Source of the DNA: Valencia hispanica
Taxonomy: Eukaryota > Chordata > Actinopteri > Cyprinodontiformes > Valenciidae
Direction of reading: 5' to 3'
NCBI GenBank assembly: GCA_963556495.2
Contig: OY747716.1
Span: 9,235,071-9,299,070 of the forward strand
DNA length: 64,000 nucleotides
The notes under the pieces are model-generated. The model was not told the origin of the DNA and searched no databases. It saw nothing but the letters and a program-made list of their open reading frames with translations. Positions 22,265 to 35,843 of the stretch are shown here, piece by piece; the stretch's first letter is position 1, and each line of letters starts with the position of its first letter. The translations under genes were made by a program, and so were the position numbers.

Positions 22265-22806
22265 CGGCAACCGGCCGCGCTAGGGCGGGCCGGTCAATGG
22301 ACCGGGAGAGCCGGGGCCCAGGGGCACCCCACCCCCCAGCAGGGACCCGACAAAGGACCGGCCGACGAGGGGCCCCCAGCACTGCAGTGGCCGCGGCCGG
22401 CCGCCGTCGCTCCAGTGTTTCCTCTGTGGGAGCCCTCTGCCCCAGGAGAGTTGGTTGGCTACGGCCGCCTAGGTGGAGGTGGGGGTCTTGGCCTTGCCTC
22501 CACTGGGAGCCCGGTGTTGGTGCCTCGTTTGCTGCTGTTGATCTACTGCTGCCGTTGCAGATTGCTCCTCTCATGGTGTTTCCTTGCATGGTTCATCTGC
22601 ACTCGGCCCATTGTCCTTTTTACTGTTGCTTTTAACTGTGTGTCTGCATGGGAGTTGGGTTGGAGGGAGGGGGGTATAACTAACCATGCTTTTAAATCTG
22701 TGGGGGAGGATGGGAATGTAGTTTTATGTGGGGTCATTTTGATCTGTAAAGCACTTTGTGATGCAATTTTGTATGAAAAGCGCTTTATAAATAAAGTTTG
22801 ATTTGA
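22265..22806 (+). mobile_element. GC-rich segment with LINE/SINE-type 3' tail
   Basis: Very GC-rich to about 22560, then normal composition ending ctgtaaagcactttgtgatg ... aaagcgctttataaataaag ttt, a terminus shared by several fish LINEs and their SINEs. Orientation plus. Family not identified; the overlapping frames of 100-160 residues lack domain character. Confidence 0.5.
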
Positions 22807-24726
22807 CTGATTGAACACTGCACCCTTCGAGACTCTCTCTATTTCTTCCTTGGTAGAATATTTCTGCTACACTAACAGAAATCAATGGATCATAGAAATA
22901 TTACGGGGGAAAAAACTTTTGCAACTCCTTAGCTTTGGCCAGCAGCAGCAGAGCTGTTCCAATCAAATTTAGAAATTGGTTACAGTCATTTAAGTAGACT
23001 GTTTTGGTGCTAGAGACTGCTAACCAAGTAAACATCTTTGTAGCACTCTCGATGAATTATGACTTGAAGCAGCTCAGTTATTTGCATATGGATATTTAGT
23101 TTGTGTTTTGTATTATTAATTTACAATAATCTAACTTTGCACTCTTAATTCTGATGTCATGATTTTGTAGAGGGTAGGAGAGATGACGTAAAGAGAGGAG
23201 CTGTAGCTGCAGCTCCAGCAGAAGCACCAGCATCATCATTAGGCATGTGTACTGGTAACAATTAAATATTCTAACATTGGGTTATAGATATTTAATGGAT
23301 GGAAAAAGCAAAGAAAGATGGGAAAAAGAAAGGGACATTCACGTAAAGAAGAGAAAAGGGAGACCAACAAAATAAAGATTGCCATTTTTGGGGGGGTGTT
23401 CTTTGTTTTTGTCCGTTGTCATTTATTTTGTGCTGCATCTGTGACATTGGAATGTATGTGAAGTTATGTTAAAACAAATATAGATTTGAACTACAAAAAA
23501 AATGTGAACATTAGATATAAAATTATAAACCATTGTAAATTAGATGACACATTACACTGTTTTAGCGTGCATGCATTGAAAATAAATTATAATTTAGACA
23601 CCTTGCTATGTATGCTATAGTCTATAATCTACTGTAACACTTTTTGCACATTTATTTACAAGAATATCACATCTTGTCTGGGCTAAGCCTAGGTAATCCT
23701 TAAAGGCTGCATACAGCCCTGGTGTCTTGCCCACCTTGGCTTGCGACTGGCCACGGGAAGGCTGTATTGATTTTGTGGCCAGGAGAAAACAGAACACATT
23801 TCTGCTAGTAGACGCTAACCATTAGCAACGCCACAATATGGCGGAACATGTTCAGGCTTGTGTTATTAAATACAAATGTCTCTACATTACCTCATATCAG
23901 ATATGCCTGACTTAATGATGTATGCATGTGGGGACAACTTTGCTGATTATGTTAATCAGTCTCAGTTTGTACAATTTCAAATCAGCATATCAGCCCTATT
24001 AGCTTTGTTGTTTCTCTTATCCTCATCCACATTTCTCTGTAGAAGATTTTATGCATACTGCTTCTCTGAATGATGTTGTAGTGCTGCAACAGTTTAGCTT
24101 ATTCTCATACTGTATTTAAATGCAGCTGCACATAAAGCATTTACTTCTGTGTGTGTGTGATACGTCAATAGCTTCCAACTGGGATGACAGCTGTGGGGAC
24201 AAAGCATTCTTTCAGGGTGGCAATTACCACCCCATGCCACCGCTCTACATTCTTCCATGGCTTTGCATCATTGATGACATCAGACAATTAAGGTTCTGAC
24301 CCTGTGAAATTTTCTGTTTGGTTCGAAACAACTTCTATTCCAGTAGTTTTGTCAACATATGGATAAGTCATACATTAAAATAATAGCATCTTTGTCTGCT
24401 TTCACCTAGTGTGTCTCACATGGTTACGGTCCTTGTGGTTTTCTGTCGGATGACACCAGAGTCCAAAGTACACACACCAAAACTCTTGATAGTATTGACA
24501 GATTTTCTCAAAGTAGCTTCATTGGCAGTTTTCATAATATCCACAAAAATATCCTGTTAGTTTGTACCTAAAATGTTGATAAAAATGCAAAGTATAAGCT
24601 CAAGATTTACAACAATATTCACAATAGTTAAAGAATAGACCTGTGGTCGAAGATTTGTTTTTATTTTTAAGTTCCCCTGTTTCTGCAGAATGGAAAGGCT
24701 GTTATATTCTGCAAATGTACAACTCA
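22807..24726. other. No gene seen
   Basis: AT-rich sequence without convincing coding or repeat structure. Short frames at 23615 and 23876 have no recognisable domains. Confidence 0.4.
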
Positions 24727-24914
24727 ACTGTAAAAATAAATAAAAAAAAAAAATCCAAATAAAAAACAAATCATGAAAATCACTAACTTTTTCTTTAGAT
24801 TCTCTCTCGCAGTTGAGGTGTACCTACGACAAAAATGATATACCTCTCCATCCTTTGGAAATGGGGAAAGTTGTAAAATCGGCGGTGTATCAAATACTTA
24901 TTTTCCCCACTGTA
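24727..24914 (+). mobile_element. Tc1 right terminus, solo
   Basis: From agattctctctcgcagttg to tattttccccactg it parallels the right end of the broken Tc1 at 35560-35685 (agattctctctcacagttga; cttttttccccactg) with about 20% change, and a TA follows. No transposase lies upstream, so it is a relic end or the edge of an internally deleted copy. Confidence 0.7.
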
Positions 24915-25289
24915 AGAAATATAAAATATTTTATCATTCAAGTACTTCCACTGAAGAACCACTTATATAACAATGCAGTTAGAAGTGCTTTAGGCGATTT
25001 TAAGAGCTTGGAAACACGGGAACCAAATGCTTTGCTTATGGACACAAAATAGATGTGGGAAGGGCCAAAATTGCTTGTGGGCACAAAATGGGTACAAAAT
25101 TAATCCAGAGCCCACTTAACAGAAACAGAAGCATAGGGTGCGACCACAATAAATGTCCCTGTAATAGAAACAACCTGAAAGCTAAAGAGCATTTATGTGA
25201 AGTGAGATAAATTAAATATCAAGTCATTAGATTTAGTTTTATGAGTTTTTTTTAATCAATCGAGGTGCAGTGGACCCCTGGTATGCACA

Positions 25290-25430
25290 GGGGTTCACTG
25301 TCCATTTTCACATTTTGTGATGTTATAACCACTTCCTTCAATGTATTTTATGGGGAATTAGTGTGGCACCAACACGAAGTAGGACATAGTGATGTTGAAG
25401 GAAAACAATGTATAGTTTTACTGTATTGTT
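25290..25430 (+). mobile_element. Tc1/mariner-type MITE remnant
   Basis: The blocks cattttgtgatgttataacc, tcaatgtattttatgggga, ccaacacgaagtaggacata and gttgaaggaaaacaatgtat match the subterminal repeat of a common fish Tc1 family, in the same order. Ends not preserved. Confidence 0.6.
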
Positions 25431-27092
25431 CTGAAATCTGTTTCATTTCAGGAGATGGTCTCAGGATGATAAGAGGACAATCAGATGTGTAAATGGTTAT
25501 GTTAATGTTGGTCAGTCAGGTTATAGAGATGTTTTTAGACGATGGAAGATGTTTTGCTGTTTATAAACATGTTCCAAGGTTAAGTGGTCAAAACGGTAGA
25601 AATCAGCTTATGTTCAACATTTAAGCACTTTCTGGCTCTTTTGTCAGGGAAAGTATCTTTATTTTTATTTTGCTTGACGTTGCCTCATTGATCACTCCTT
25701 CATTGAACTTTCTTGTGTACTGGAAACTGAAACCAGAGTTGAAAAGTTTCTTTTTCTCTTTCCAAGTTTTCACTTTTACTGAAACTGAACTATTTGACTA
25801 AGATTTCCCAAAACTAAATGCAGACTGGAACTTCCAAGGGGATTTTATAGGCTACAGATGCAGTATCTCAGATCCACAAAATACCCTGCAGACATAACGT
25901 GGTAGACATGATTTACGGAACAAAACCAAATTAGAAAATAGGGATGTTGTGTTACAATTGAAGAAAAGCCATTCAATTATAAATAGCCAGAGAACTTGGT
26001 AATTATTTGTGTCACTTAAGAGGTGCTTTATGGGTTGTTAGTAGCTTTAATTCTACCTGGCAAGCAATTTTCCTCAAGCCATAGGCTATTCTTGTTGTTA
26101 GTGATTATCAGTGTGAAAATGTGAAGTGCTGGGCCAATTTGACTGCAAGGAGTTGGGATGTAATTGTAATTGTTGCAGAACGTAGTTAAAACCCCAGGTT
26201 TTCTTTTTTTTTCTTTTTTTCAGTTTTACAGACTTGGTAAATTTAAGCCACAAACAAACTGGATCCAAGTAAAGATTTTTCCCTGCTCTTAAGCATCAGA
26301 AAACCACCAGCGGGTCTTGGGATGAGTTTTGGCTCTGCAGGCAGCTTGGCCGCATCCTTCATGCGAACAGGTGCAGCTTTATGGGTCTGTAACAGTACCT
26401 GTGTCAGGCAGGATCACAAAAAACACAACTTGTTTTTCATACCAGAACTTGTTCACCTTCCCAGTATACACTTTGCTGCTTATCTGGAAACAGGGTTTAA
26501 TTTCCTGAAGCTATCGTATTGGATAAAATTGAGACAAAGACAGCAAACACATCTTCTGGTTCATAAAGCATCTTTACTAACCAAGAACTGTTTTAGTCAA
26601 GCTTTAAAACTTTCTTTGTATAACCCACAGACTTCATATGCTTGTGGAAAATAACTTGTTTCGTGGAGCACCCTATTCTTTGTTTTTATTTTGTTGGAAA
26701 GTATAATAATCTGTGCATTTGCTGTCTCACTACACCAGAGAGAGAAGAAGTAATAAATGTATAGGAGGTCACTGCTGGCCTCTGTCACTGAGATTGCTTC
26801 CAGTTTTGTTGCGTGTGATGCCTTTTTAATGTGCTTGGAAACCTTATTATGCAAAAACGCTGTTTCTCACTGTAATGTAAATATCTGTTTCTCTTCTATT
26901 ATTTTGGATTATGTTTTTATTTGGGCCTGAACGTGTTAGAGATGTCCTAGAAAGAGTCAGAAGTCTACAAGAGAAAAGTGTTGGGTGTTTCTATTACACC
27001 TTTCTGTCATGTTTATGCAGGTGATGAAGACATGGGGAACAGATATGATAGCTACATACAAGTTCCACCAATGGCAGTACAGAAGACCCCTT
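25431..27092. other. No gene seen
   Basis: AT-rich sequence. A frame of 110 residues at 26322-26654 has no domain I recognise and no splice or codon-bias support. Two T-rich tracts lie near 26205-26225. Confidence 0.4.
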
Positions 27093-27275
27093 CCTATTTG
27101 CAGATTTGCCTGTGGAATATTCAGAAGGAAATGCAGCTTGGGAAGCTGAACTATCATATTTGCAAAGCTACTTGATAGGCTATTGACTGGTGTTTGCAAA
27201 GCAGTCAATCCAAGAGTGCCATTTATCTTTTTTGGCAATGATTGGCTGATCCCCAAGCACTCTTGTGCCTGAATG
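27093..27275 (+). mobile_element. pogo/Tigger-like MITE fragment
   Basis: Shares aatattcagaaggaaatgcag, agcttgggaagc and gcagtcaatccaagagtgcc with the copies at 18539 and 63705. The antisense frames of this fragment and of 63735-63986 even share KING..GL.ALQ, which reflects repeat homology and not a gene. Confidence 0.55.
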
Positions 27276-27448
27276 AGTTCATTGAAGAATTGTTCTGAAC
27301 TCTTTCATATTTTTGATCAACCTGAACTGAACTCACTGTATTCTGTCTGATGAATGTTAAAGTTAATTTTGTTCAAGAGAGTGCCAGATTTCCATAGAGC
27401 ATTCAGACAAAAGCCTGGCAATAACCAGTGCTAAAACATACTGTTAAT

Positions 27449-27562
27449 GGGGCATCGCGTAGCAGAGTGGTTAAGAGGCCTCAGTCCTCGATGCGGTTGT
27501 CCGGGAGTTTTATTCCACCTCACAGATTTTTTTTTTTTTGTTTTTTTTTTGTGTGTTTTTTT
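27449..27562 (+). mobile_element. tRNA-derived SINE head with T-rich end
   Basis: gcgtagcagagtggttaaga is an A-box-like promoter and ggagttttattcc a decayed B box, with tRNA-like spacing. A T-rich tract follows (27528-27562). Probably a degraded Pol III SINE; not a functional tRNA, since the acceptor stem does not pair. Confidence 0.6.
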
Positions 27563-29378
27563 ATTAAGGACGTCGGAGTTAAAGTGAGTTTTTCGCCATG
27601 GTTGGCCAGTTTATTCTGTCTGTGTGGAGAGGAGGGCCGACATTAGGTAACATCAGGTAGCCTTACAGGAACTGCAGCAGCCAGATCACTACAGGAAGAA
27701 TGTTTAGTTGTGCATTCCATATTGTTTGTTAAATTCCGCAATTCCATCCGCCTTTCCCAAACCGTGGACTGCATTGAGCCCTACTCTGTCAGTTTGCTCT
27801 TTTTGTGTAGACTGCTTCTCCTGCTGGGTTGAACAGGCAGCATGTTGATAAGTTTGAGCACTGCTGCCACCTAGTGACTGGAGGCTTGACCATCTTTCAA
27901 CCATGAATAAAGACAAAAATGTCCTCCTGCCTCTTGTGGCCCCCTGACCACCTCACACGTGCCCCAGTATTTGTGGAGCACTACGTTAAAGGACGGTGGC
28001 CAATGATGCTGAAATTTGAATCGGATTCTCTGCTGAAGATCTTGCCCTATGTTGAAAGACATCCGCTGTGTCACTTCCATTCATTTTCTATATTTGGGAT
28101 GCATTGTGCCTGGAGTGGTTAACAATATTGTGTCGAAGCTGCATGTTCATCCATATCCATGTCTTCAGTTTCTCCGTCTTCAAAAACATAGATGTTAGAT
28201 TATTTTGAGACTAAACTGTCCTCAAGTAAATGTTTGTGGCTACATTGTCATGTTTCATATGTCTTATTGTTAAACTTCAGGTGAACTGATGGAGTTTTAC
28301 AAGAAGGGTCTTTCATAGTATGATGCATTCAGGGCTGGGGAATTGAACAACATTTGATTGTTTTTAAAAAGAAGAAAATGCTTCAGGGAAGAGCCTTCAC
28401 CTGTACAGGGCTTTTCTATTTGATCGACTTCTGTTAAATTTTCAGTTCTTCTTTTAATCAAAACACCCACTCACATCCCCATGCTACTATATTCCCTAAC
28501 TGCCTTCATAGTGCTTCATGTGTCTCATATGTTGGATTAAACAGAGAGCTTTGTATTCTCCTGCTTTGAGGTGACACCACCATTGTACTATTCAGGCACA
28601 GCCACGTCAAGCCTGATATGGTTTCTGTTTGAATGGTGAGCCAATATGAATTTCTTCCAGAGCCTTTGGGGTTCATAAATCCTTCAGCATTGGATGATAC
28701 TCAGCCCTGATGGGTGCAAATGAACACATTTCTGTCCCTCAGGCTCGAGCCAAACAATCAGGGAGGGTTAGAACGTCACACCGAACATTATGGTGACAGG
28801 TTCAATAAAGGCCCTTACATCAATGTCACGTTCAATTGACTAGCTTTAATGAGCGCAAATAAATAATGCAAGAGCATTAGCACACGGTCGTAAAAAGCTG
28901 CACACACACGTTTAAGTCTCCTGAACCTTGGTAAAGTTTTCTCCTTTCATTTGCTTTATTTCTTAAAATATTTTAGAACAGAACTGCTCTGAATAAATAC
29001 AGATTTTATTTTATAAAGACAAAACATAGGCAGGATAAACATAAGGTTCTGAATACTGCATTGATTCATAATAAGTGGAGCAAAACTGGGCCAAATGAGA
29101 AGAAAATTAAGACAATCTTTTTCTATTGTATGTTACTGCTCGGGTGTACAGGATACAGCATGTTTGAACAGCAACCCTGCAGCAAATGTACTGCTAAGTC
29201 TTGTGTAAATGTGAGCACAGCATTGCTTAATTCTGTCTGCTGTAGCCTCTTTGTAGCCTCTCAGTGTGCTTTTTGGTGGTTCAGTCCTGTAAACTAGCCA
29301 CCATTTAGCTACCTAAGAAGAAGGGGGGAGGGGGTGTATACTGCAGTGAAAATGTAGTTGGTCACTTATGGCCTTTTT
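27563..29378. other. No gene seen
   Basis: Mixed composition, no domain-bearing frame. About 27850-28130 is less AT-rich and open on both strands for about 65 residues, without a recognised motif. Confidence 0.4.
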
Positions 29379-29690
29379 TAATTCAGTTCAATTCAGTTTA
29401 TTTATAATGCGCCAATTCCCAACACATGTAATCTCTAGGCACTTGAGTCATTTCAATTCAATCATACATACATTCCAATTAATCCTTCAGTTTATTATTC
29501 CAATCAGTTAAAATGTTTTCCATCTCAGAAAAACCCACCAGATTGCATCGAGTCATTGACTTGCAGCCTTCGCTCCTCCTAAACAAACATATAGTGACAG
29601 TAGACAGGCGGCTGCGTTGTGCCGTTGACTTTACAGCAATCGCGAGGGGAGCCAAGGGGATACGCGATTCATCTTGGATCACCTCAAAAT
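29379..29690 (-). mobile_element. L2-type 3' end (LINE or L2-mobilised SINE)
   Basis: On the minus strand it ends with the ggcgc..taaataaactgaattgaa tail of the L2 at 10524. Upstream (29500-29690) lies the block tttaggaggagcgaaggctg and cactatatgtttg, typical of the 3' UTR of a second fish L2 subfamily. Non-coding. Confidence 0.6.
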
Positions 29691-29810
29691 GTAATTGATT
29701 CTTCCTGGTCCTATTGTGGACATTTCCTGAAAATTTCATCCAAATTTATCCCAACAGACAGACAAACAGACAGCCGGGCACAAAAACATTACCGCCTAGA
29801 AAAAAAAAAT
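29691..29810 (+). repeat. Interspersed repeat fragment with CAGA/CAAA tract
   Basis: gtggacatttcctgaaaatttc then atcccaacagacagacaaac and ccgggc...attaccgcct. This looks like the terminus of a dispersed repeat common in fish; the family is uncertain. Confidence 0.4.
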
Positions 29811-30985
29811 CTGCCGTGTACCTTTCTTATTTGTAAATGTCTCATGTTACAACATGAAAACGTCCGGCTTACATTCAGGTGCACCTTATATATGTACAAC
29901 ATCTATTTTCTTTTTAAATTTACCTGGTGCGATGATTGCCAAAAAATTGTATCTTGACGAATACCACATGAGTAAATACAAAAAAGCTATATGTTAGGGG
30001 TGTAAGGGTAGATGTATTCAGATTCAGATTTTTTGAAACAATGTCAAGCTAAATATAAACATCACTGATACTGGAGAAAAAGCAGTTGACATCCACATGG
30101 CTACCAGTAGCATCCAATCAACCCCAACTCCTTATTTTGTATCAAACACAAGTCGGTGGAATACAGGTTGATGAGAAGGGGTTGTCCCAACAGCTGCCCA
30201 TGCTGCATTCATGTACTATGCAGCTATGCAGACTAGGCTTTTGAAATATCAAAATAACTCCAAAGTGATTTAAGCTAGCTTAGAAATTTAGACAAACAGC
30301 AGTAGCAAAAGATTTTGCTCTTTAGGTTGGTCTAGCCACGCTCCATTGTAGCCTCATACCACTGGATCAGCTAAGTGTAGGCCGGGCCAGTCACAGCACT
30401 CTTTTTGTAGAGAGACGTTGGGTGGGCTTAGAAGCATTACTGAAGAGCTTTTTCCCTTATTTTTTTTTGGAATGATGGCAGAGCTGCGATGGAGCAAAAC
30501 AACATGACTAATATGGCCCAGGAACTGCGCTTGTTTGAAACAGCTTTGGCATCAACTTTGGAAGATTTAGAGATGAGCAGATAAAGGCAATTAAGTCCTT
30601 TGTTTGGACTGCCCTGTTGACTAATTTCTGTCTCTATGATACACATTGTTCGTTACTCTAATTGTATGTTATTTATTTTCAAAAATCCAATCAAATCTCC
30701 AGTTAGATCTATACTTTCAGTTTTTTTAGGTTATATAGCATAATAAAACCAGATTAATTTCAGGAATTGAAAGAAAGGAAATCCGGAAAAAGCTTCTTTG
30801 TTTGATGTTGATCAAAGTAAAAAAAAAGCATTTTGCACATTTGTCTTAATTTTTCTTCATTAAATGTTCCAAACAGTGACTTTAATCCTGGAAATGTTCT
30901 TCAGGTGATAGAAGGCTGACATTGTTGTTGCCTTTATGTGACCCTTGAGGTTCAGATCTGAGTCCATAACTACACCTAGAATTCA
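29811..30985. other. No gene seen
   Basis: AT-rich sequence without recognisable coding or repeat structure. Confidence 0.4.
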
Positions 30986-30989
30986 GACC

Positions 30990-31395
30990 TAAACAGTAGT
31001 TTTTAGCTGTATCAACTGAAGCTGTGTGCTGACCCTTGATCGTTTGCATTTACTTAGGGTTTGAATGGGCTCAAAGTCACCTGGTGACATCGTAATGTAG
31101 AGCTGAGTATCATCTGCATAGTTATGGTAGCTAATCTTATTAGTTGTTATAATCTTGGCAAGTGGGAGCATGTAGATATTAAATAAGAGGGGCCCCAGGA
31201 TGGAGCCCTGGGGCACCCCACATGTAATTTCTGTTTGTTCTGATGAACAGTTTCCTATCCGACCCAGTCCGACCCAGCTCTCCAGTCGTTCTAATAGTAC
31301 AGCATGATCAACAGTGTCAAATGCTGCACTGCGGTCCAACAGAACCAGTACTGTGGTTCTACCACTGTAGTTCAGGAGGTAGGCTACTGTAATTT
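30990..31395 (-). pseudogene. L2 subfamily 2 RT fragment
   Basis: A 138-residue minus-strand frame with [31 protein letters not shown] and [14 protein letters not shown]. It is clearly a different L2 subfamily from 5690-10524, and the same as 50630-51125 and 57510-57895. Two small deletions remove the residues between the DTVDH and CGVPQG boxes and after the YADD box. 5' and 3' truncated. Confidence 0.85.
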
Positions 31396-31473
31396 TTCCA
31401 TTCAATTCAGTTTATTTACAGTATATAGCGCAGATTCACAGCAGATATCATCGCAAGGCACTTTACAAAAAGT
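31396..31473 (-). mobile_element. L2-type 3' tail
   Basis: Plus strand reads attcaattcagtttattta then tatatagcgcagattcacag and aaggcactttacaaaa, the reverse of an L2 tail. It abuts the RT fragment without the intervening 3' UTR, so it is a separate or rearranged piece. Confidence 0.6.
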
Positions 31474-31692
31474 TGAGATTACTGTAACCCGTGGGTTTCT
31501 AGTTCAAACCCCGTCTGATTCAATCACTTTACTGCTGTGGCATTGGGCAAGACGCTTCATCTTCTGGTGGTGGTCAGATGGCAGTGGGCCGCCGATTGAA
31601 TGGCAGTCTTGCTTCTGTCAGTGTGCCCGAGGGCAGCTGTGATGACTGATTCTAGTGTAAAGCGCTTTGGAAGTATTTGTTAAATCACAAAT
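31474..31692 (+). mobile_element. tRNA-derived SINE with conserved core
   Basis: A decayed B box (agttcaaaccccg), then the core gcattgggcaagacgcttc and tggtggtggtcag, then gtgtaaagcgctttgg near the 3' end. Same family as 44061-44270. The A box and 5' end are lost. Confidence 0.65.
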
Positions 31693-31721
31693 AATTATTG
31701 CCTTGTAGAATTGAGAGATTA

Positions 31722-32541
31722 TTTAAAGGGTATATATCATGCAAAATGAACTTTTTTGAGCTTTTGACCATGTTATATAATTATGTTATTTCCTCATCAA
31801 AAACATTCCCAAAGCAGTTTTTTGGCTTCACGCATGAATCCTGCTCTCTGAGCTAGAGATCTGCTGCTGATCCGCCCTGCTCCTCCAAACAGCTTGATGG
31901 GGGATATTTATGTCATGCTGCCCAGCTCTTCCCCATTAAGGAAAACCCAACCTGCACACTCCTGTACACTCACACCAACTCTCTCCAAGGTGTTAGCAGC
32001 GAGCGCTGCAGCTGTAAAGAAGTGATTTCTTTCTTATCTAGTCTGCCCTTTTGAAAATACCTAGAATACGAAAATGTATTTTTGGCTGCAAGATGTAGGC
32101 TACAGAAATTTGTTCAGCATTCCTAAAAAAAGAGTTAAATCACCAGAAATGGTTGGATTTTATATTCAGGAGCTCGCAAAAACCAAGCCAGAATGTGTTT
32201 TTGTCTGTGACTGTCATTTCACATGACTGCTTGATGAACGTTCAATGTATGACAGATTACTTCTTCTAACTGGCACCATTCAGACGTTAAAACCACCCGG
32301 TGGAGTGGTCAGAGTGGTCAGTGAAACCAAAGTGCTAACTGCTAACCACTAGCTGAATGGTTTGCTGGGGATCTAGGGTTATGTCATGAAATGGATAGGA
32401 CTAACACAGGTGGAGGCGGGATTTCAGCAAACCAAGCATCTTATTTGAGGGGAAAAAAATTGTCTCAAGAAAATAACAAATATTTCAGAAAAATGACATC
32501 TCCATAGTGCCAACAGTAAAATTTCATCATATATGGGACTA
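31722..32541. mobile_element. TTAA-type MITE (Kolobok/piggyBac-like)
   Basis: The left end TTAAAGGGTATATATCATGC is mirrored by tcatatatgggac at the right (about 32527-32541). This TIR type, preceded by TTAA, is abundant in fish. Body contains actttttgagcttttgacc and no open frame. Right boundary approximate and its TTAA is not clear. Confidence 0.45.
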
Positions 32542-32567
32542 GGTGTAGGTGTAAAATAGCAGGATGT

Positions 32568-33523
32568 CCATCCATCCATCCATCCATCCATCCATCCATC
32601 CATCCATCTTCTTCCGCTTTATACAGGGCAGCAGCTTAAGCAGATTGACCCAGACTTCCCTCTCCCCAGCCACTTGGGCCAGCTCCTCGCAGGAATCCTA
32701 AGGCGTTCCCAGGCCAACCGAGAAACATAGTCCCTCCAGCATGTCCTGGGTCTTCCTCTGGGTCTCCTCCCGGTGGGACGTGCCCAGAACACCTCACCAG
32801 GGAGGCTTCCAGGAGACATCCTGACCAGATGCCCAAGCCACCTTAACTGACTACTCTCAATGTGGAGGAGCACCGCATCACTGCAGACGCCTTACCAATC
32901 CGCCTATCAATCTACCGCCCTATTTTTCCATCATTTGTGAACAAGACCCCCAGATACTTAAACTCCTCCACTCCGACCCGAGGAAGGCACTCTACACTTT
33001 TCCGGCTCATGACCATGGTCTCGGATTTGGAGGTGCTGATTCTCATCCCAGCCGATGCACACTCAGCTGCGAACCGCTCCAGCGAAAGCCGTAGATCAGG
33101 TTCCGATGAAGCCAACAGGACCACATAATTTGCAAAAAGCAGAGACCCAATCCTGAGGCCACCAAAACAGATCCCCTCATCGCCTTAGCTGCACCTAGAA
33201 ATCCTGTCCATTAAAGTTATTAACTGAATTGGTGACAAAGGGCCACCTTGGCGGAGTCCAACTCTCACTGGAAACTAGCCAGAATTAAAGCCAGCAATGC
33301 GAACCAAACTCTGACACCGGCCGTCCAGGGACCTAACAGCCCATATCAAGGGGCCTGGTACCCCATACTCCTGGAGTACCCCCCACAGGACTCCCCGAGG
33401 TACACGGTCGAACACCTTCTCCAATTCCACAAAACACATGTAGGCCTGTTGGGCGAACTCCCACGCACCCCCCAGCACCCTGCTGAGGATGAAGAGCTGG
33501 TCCAGTGTTATACGGCCAGAATG
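32568..33523 (-). mobile_element. Rex3-like RTE LINE, 5'-truncated, with 14-bp TSD
   Basis: A perfect direct repeat aaatagcaggatgt flanks it (32554-32567 and 33524-33537), proving target-primed insertion. On the minus strand it ends gcggaagaagatgg then ten GGAT-type units (32568-32606), the GATG tail known for Rex3. Nearly 1 kb of ORF2 is present, so this is a 5'-truncated copy. Confidence 0.92.
32619..33520 (-). pseudogene. Rex3-like RTE ORF2 (RT core to C-terminus), broken
   Basis: Blocks in minus-strand order: VELEKVFDRVPRGVLWGVL (33275-33478), VVLLASSEPDLRLSLERFA after a mutated FADD box reading FANY (about 33110-33130), then VEEFKYLGVLFTNDG, and the C-terminal RWLGHLVRMSPGSLPGEVF with RRPRGRPRTCWRDYVSRLAW (32619-32873). 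Frameshifts separate the blocks. Loss of the FADD aspartates and the shifts make it inactive. Confidence 0.9.
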
Positions 33524-33779
33524 AAATAGCAGGATGTAGGAACTTTAAATGGGTGGTTCCTCACCTTTTTTCCTTGAGGACCCCCATGCCTGTTTCCAAG
33601 ACAAGCCTGGACCTCCCCAACTCCAACCCGCATACAAGCATTAAATGTGATTTATTACAACTTTGTTTTGCAAAAATTAAACGGCAATTGTAGCTCTTTG
33701 TTTTACACTGTAGGCTAAGTAGATAATTTTTTGTCTTATATAATTATAATATTTACACAATTAATTGTGGTAACCTCAG

Positions 33780-33860
33780 CTGATCCAAGTGACTGGGAGA
33801 GGACACTTCCCTCACAGTCCAACTAAGTGGAAGATAATGGATGGATGGATCGATGGAGTC
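33780..33860 (+). repeat. SINE/RTE-type tail with GGAT units
   Basis: taagtggaagataatggatgg then three more GGAT/CGAT units, preceded by a possible SINE 3' domain (gatccaagtgactgggag). Short and degraded. Confidence 0.45.
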
Positions 33861-33904
33861 TTAAAGTTGAACAGAAACCAAACAATGAAGTAAAAAGTTC
33901 AAAT

Positions 33905-34140
33905 TGAAGCGACTGTGGCTCAGTAGCTAGTGTAGTTGTCTTGCAACCAGAGAATTGTAGGTTCAATTCCAGCTTCCTCCTGTCTCATGTTGATGTGCCT
34001 CTGGGCAAGGCACTTTACCAAGGCCATTAGCTTTAATGTTCCGGTTGAGAGACAGGACAACCATGCAGATGGTCAAGGATTGATAATGCATTCTACCAAC
34101 CACACCTTTATGGTAGAGTCGCCGAATGAACATGACGGTG
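33905..34140 (+). mobile_element. tRNA-derived SINE
   Basis: A box gtggctcagtagctagtg (about 33914), B box ggttcaattcc (33960-33970), then the core cctctgggcaaggcactt. Promoter spacing suits Pol III. The 3' end is unclear and runs into sequence that looks Tc1-like (34160-34205, ILWFDETKT). Confidence 0.7.
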
Positions 34141-34235
34141 AATTTTATGGAAATTATCAAATCAAGAAAAACGAAATTCTCTGGTTTGATGAAACCAAAA
34201 CATAACTTAACAAAAGTTAATTTCAATACAGAAAA
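34141..34235 (+). pseudogene. Tc1 transposase scrap
   Basis: The frame reads KKNEILWFDETKT, which resembles the first catalytic Asp box of Tc1 transposases (ILWxDETK). It lies before the separate Tc1 copy starting at 34236 and has no flanking domain, so it is a small relic or chance match. Confidence 0.35.
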
Positions 34236-35685
<1,450 letters not shown>

Positions 35686-35686
35686 T

Positions 35687-35807
35687 ATGTGTGTGTGTGT
35701 GTGTGTGTGTGCGTGTGCGTGTGCGCGTGTGTGTGTGTGTGTATATATATATATGTATATACATACATACATACATACATACATACATACATACATACAT
35801 ACATACA

Positions 35808-35836
<29 letters not shown>
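35687..35836. repeat. Compound microsatellite (TG)n(TA)n(ACAT)n
   Basis: TG/CG units (35687-35743), TA units (to about 35757) and about 19 ACAT units (to 35836), directly at the TA target of the Tc1. Six frames are open over it, which explains the repetitive YVCM/HTYI reads. Confidence 0.95.

Positions 35837-35843
<7 letters not shown>

Noticed and set aside
22022..22818. Overlapping frames of 80-160 residues on both strands
   Set aside because: GC-rich LINE-type UTR; proline/arginine-rich products without domains and no codon signal.
26322..26654. 110-residue frame as a candidate host exon
   Set aside because: No domain, no flanking splice signals and AT-rich surroundings; expected by chance in 64 kb.
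27449..27520. Possible tRNA gene
   Set aside because: A and B boxes are tRNA-like, but the acceptor and T stems do not pair and a T-rich tract follows; better explained as a SINE.
32568..32606. CATC repeats considered as a CRISPR-like or satellite array
   Set aside because: They are the GATG-type tail of the Rex3-like element on the minus strand.
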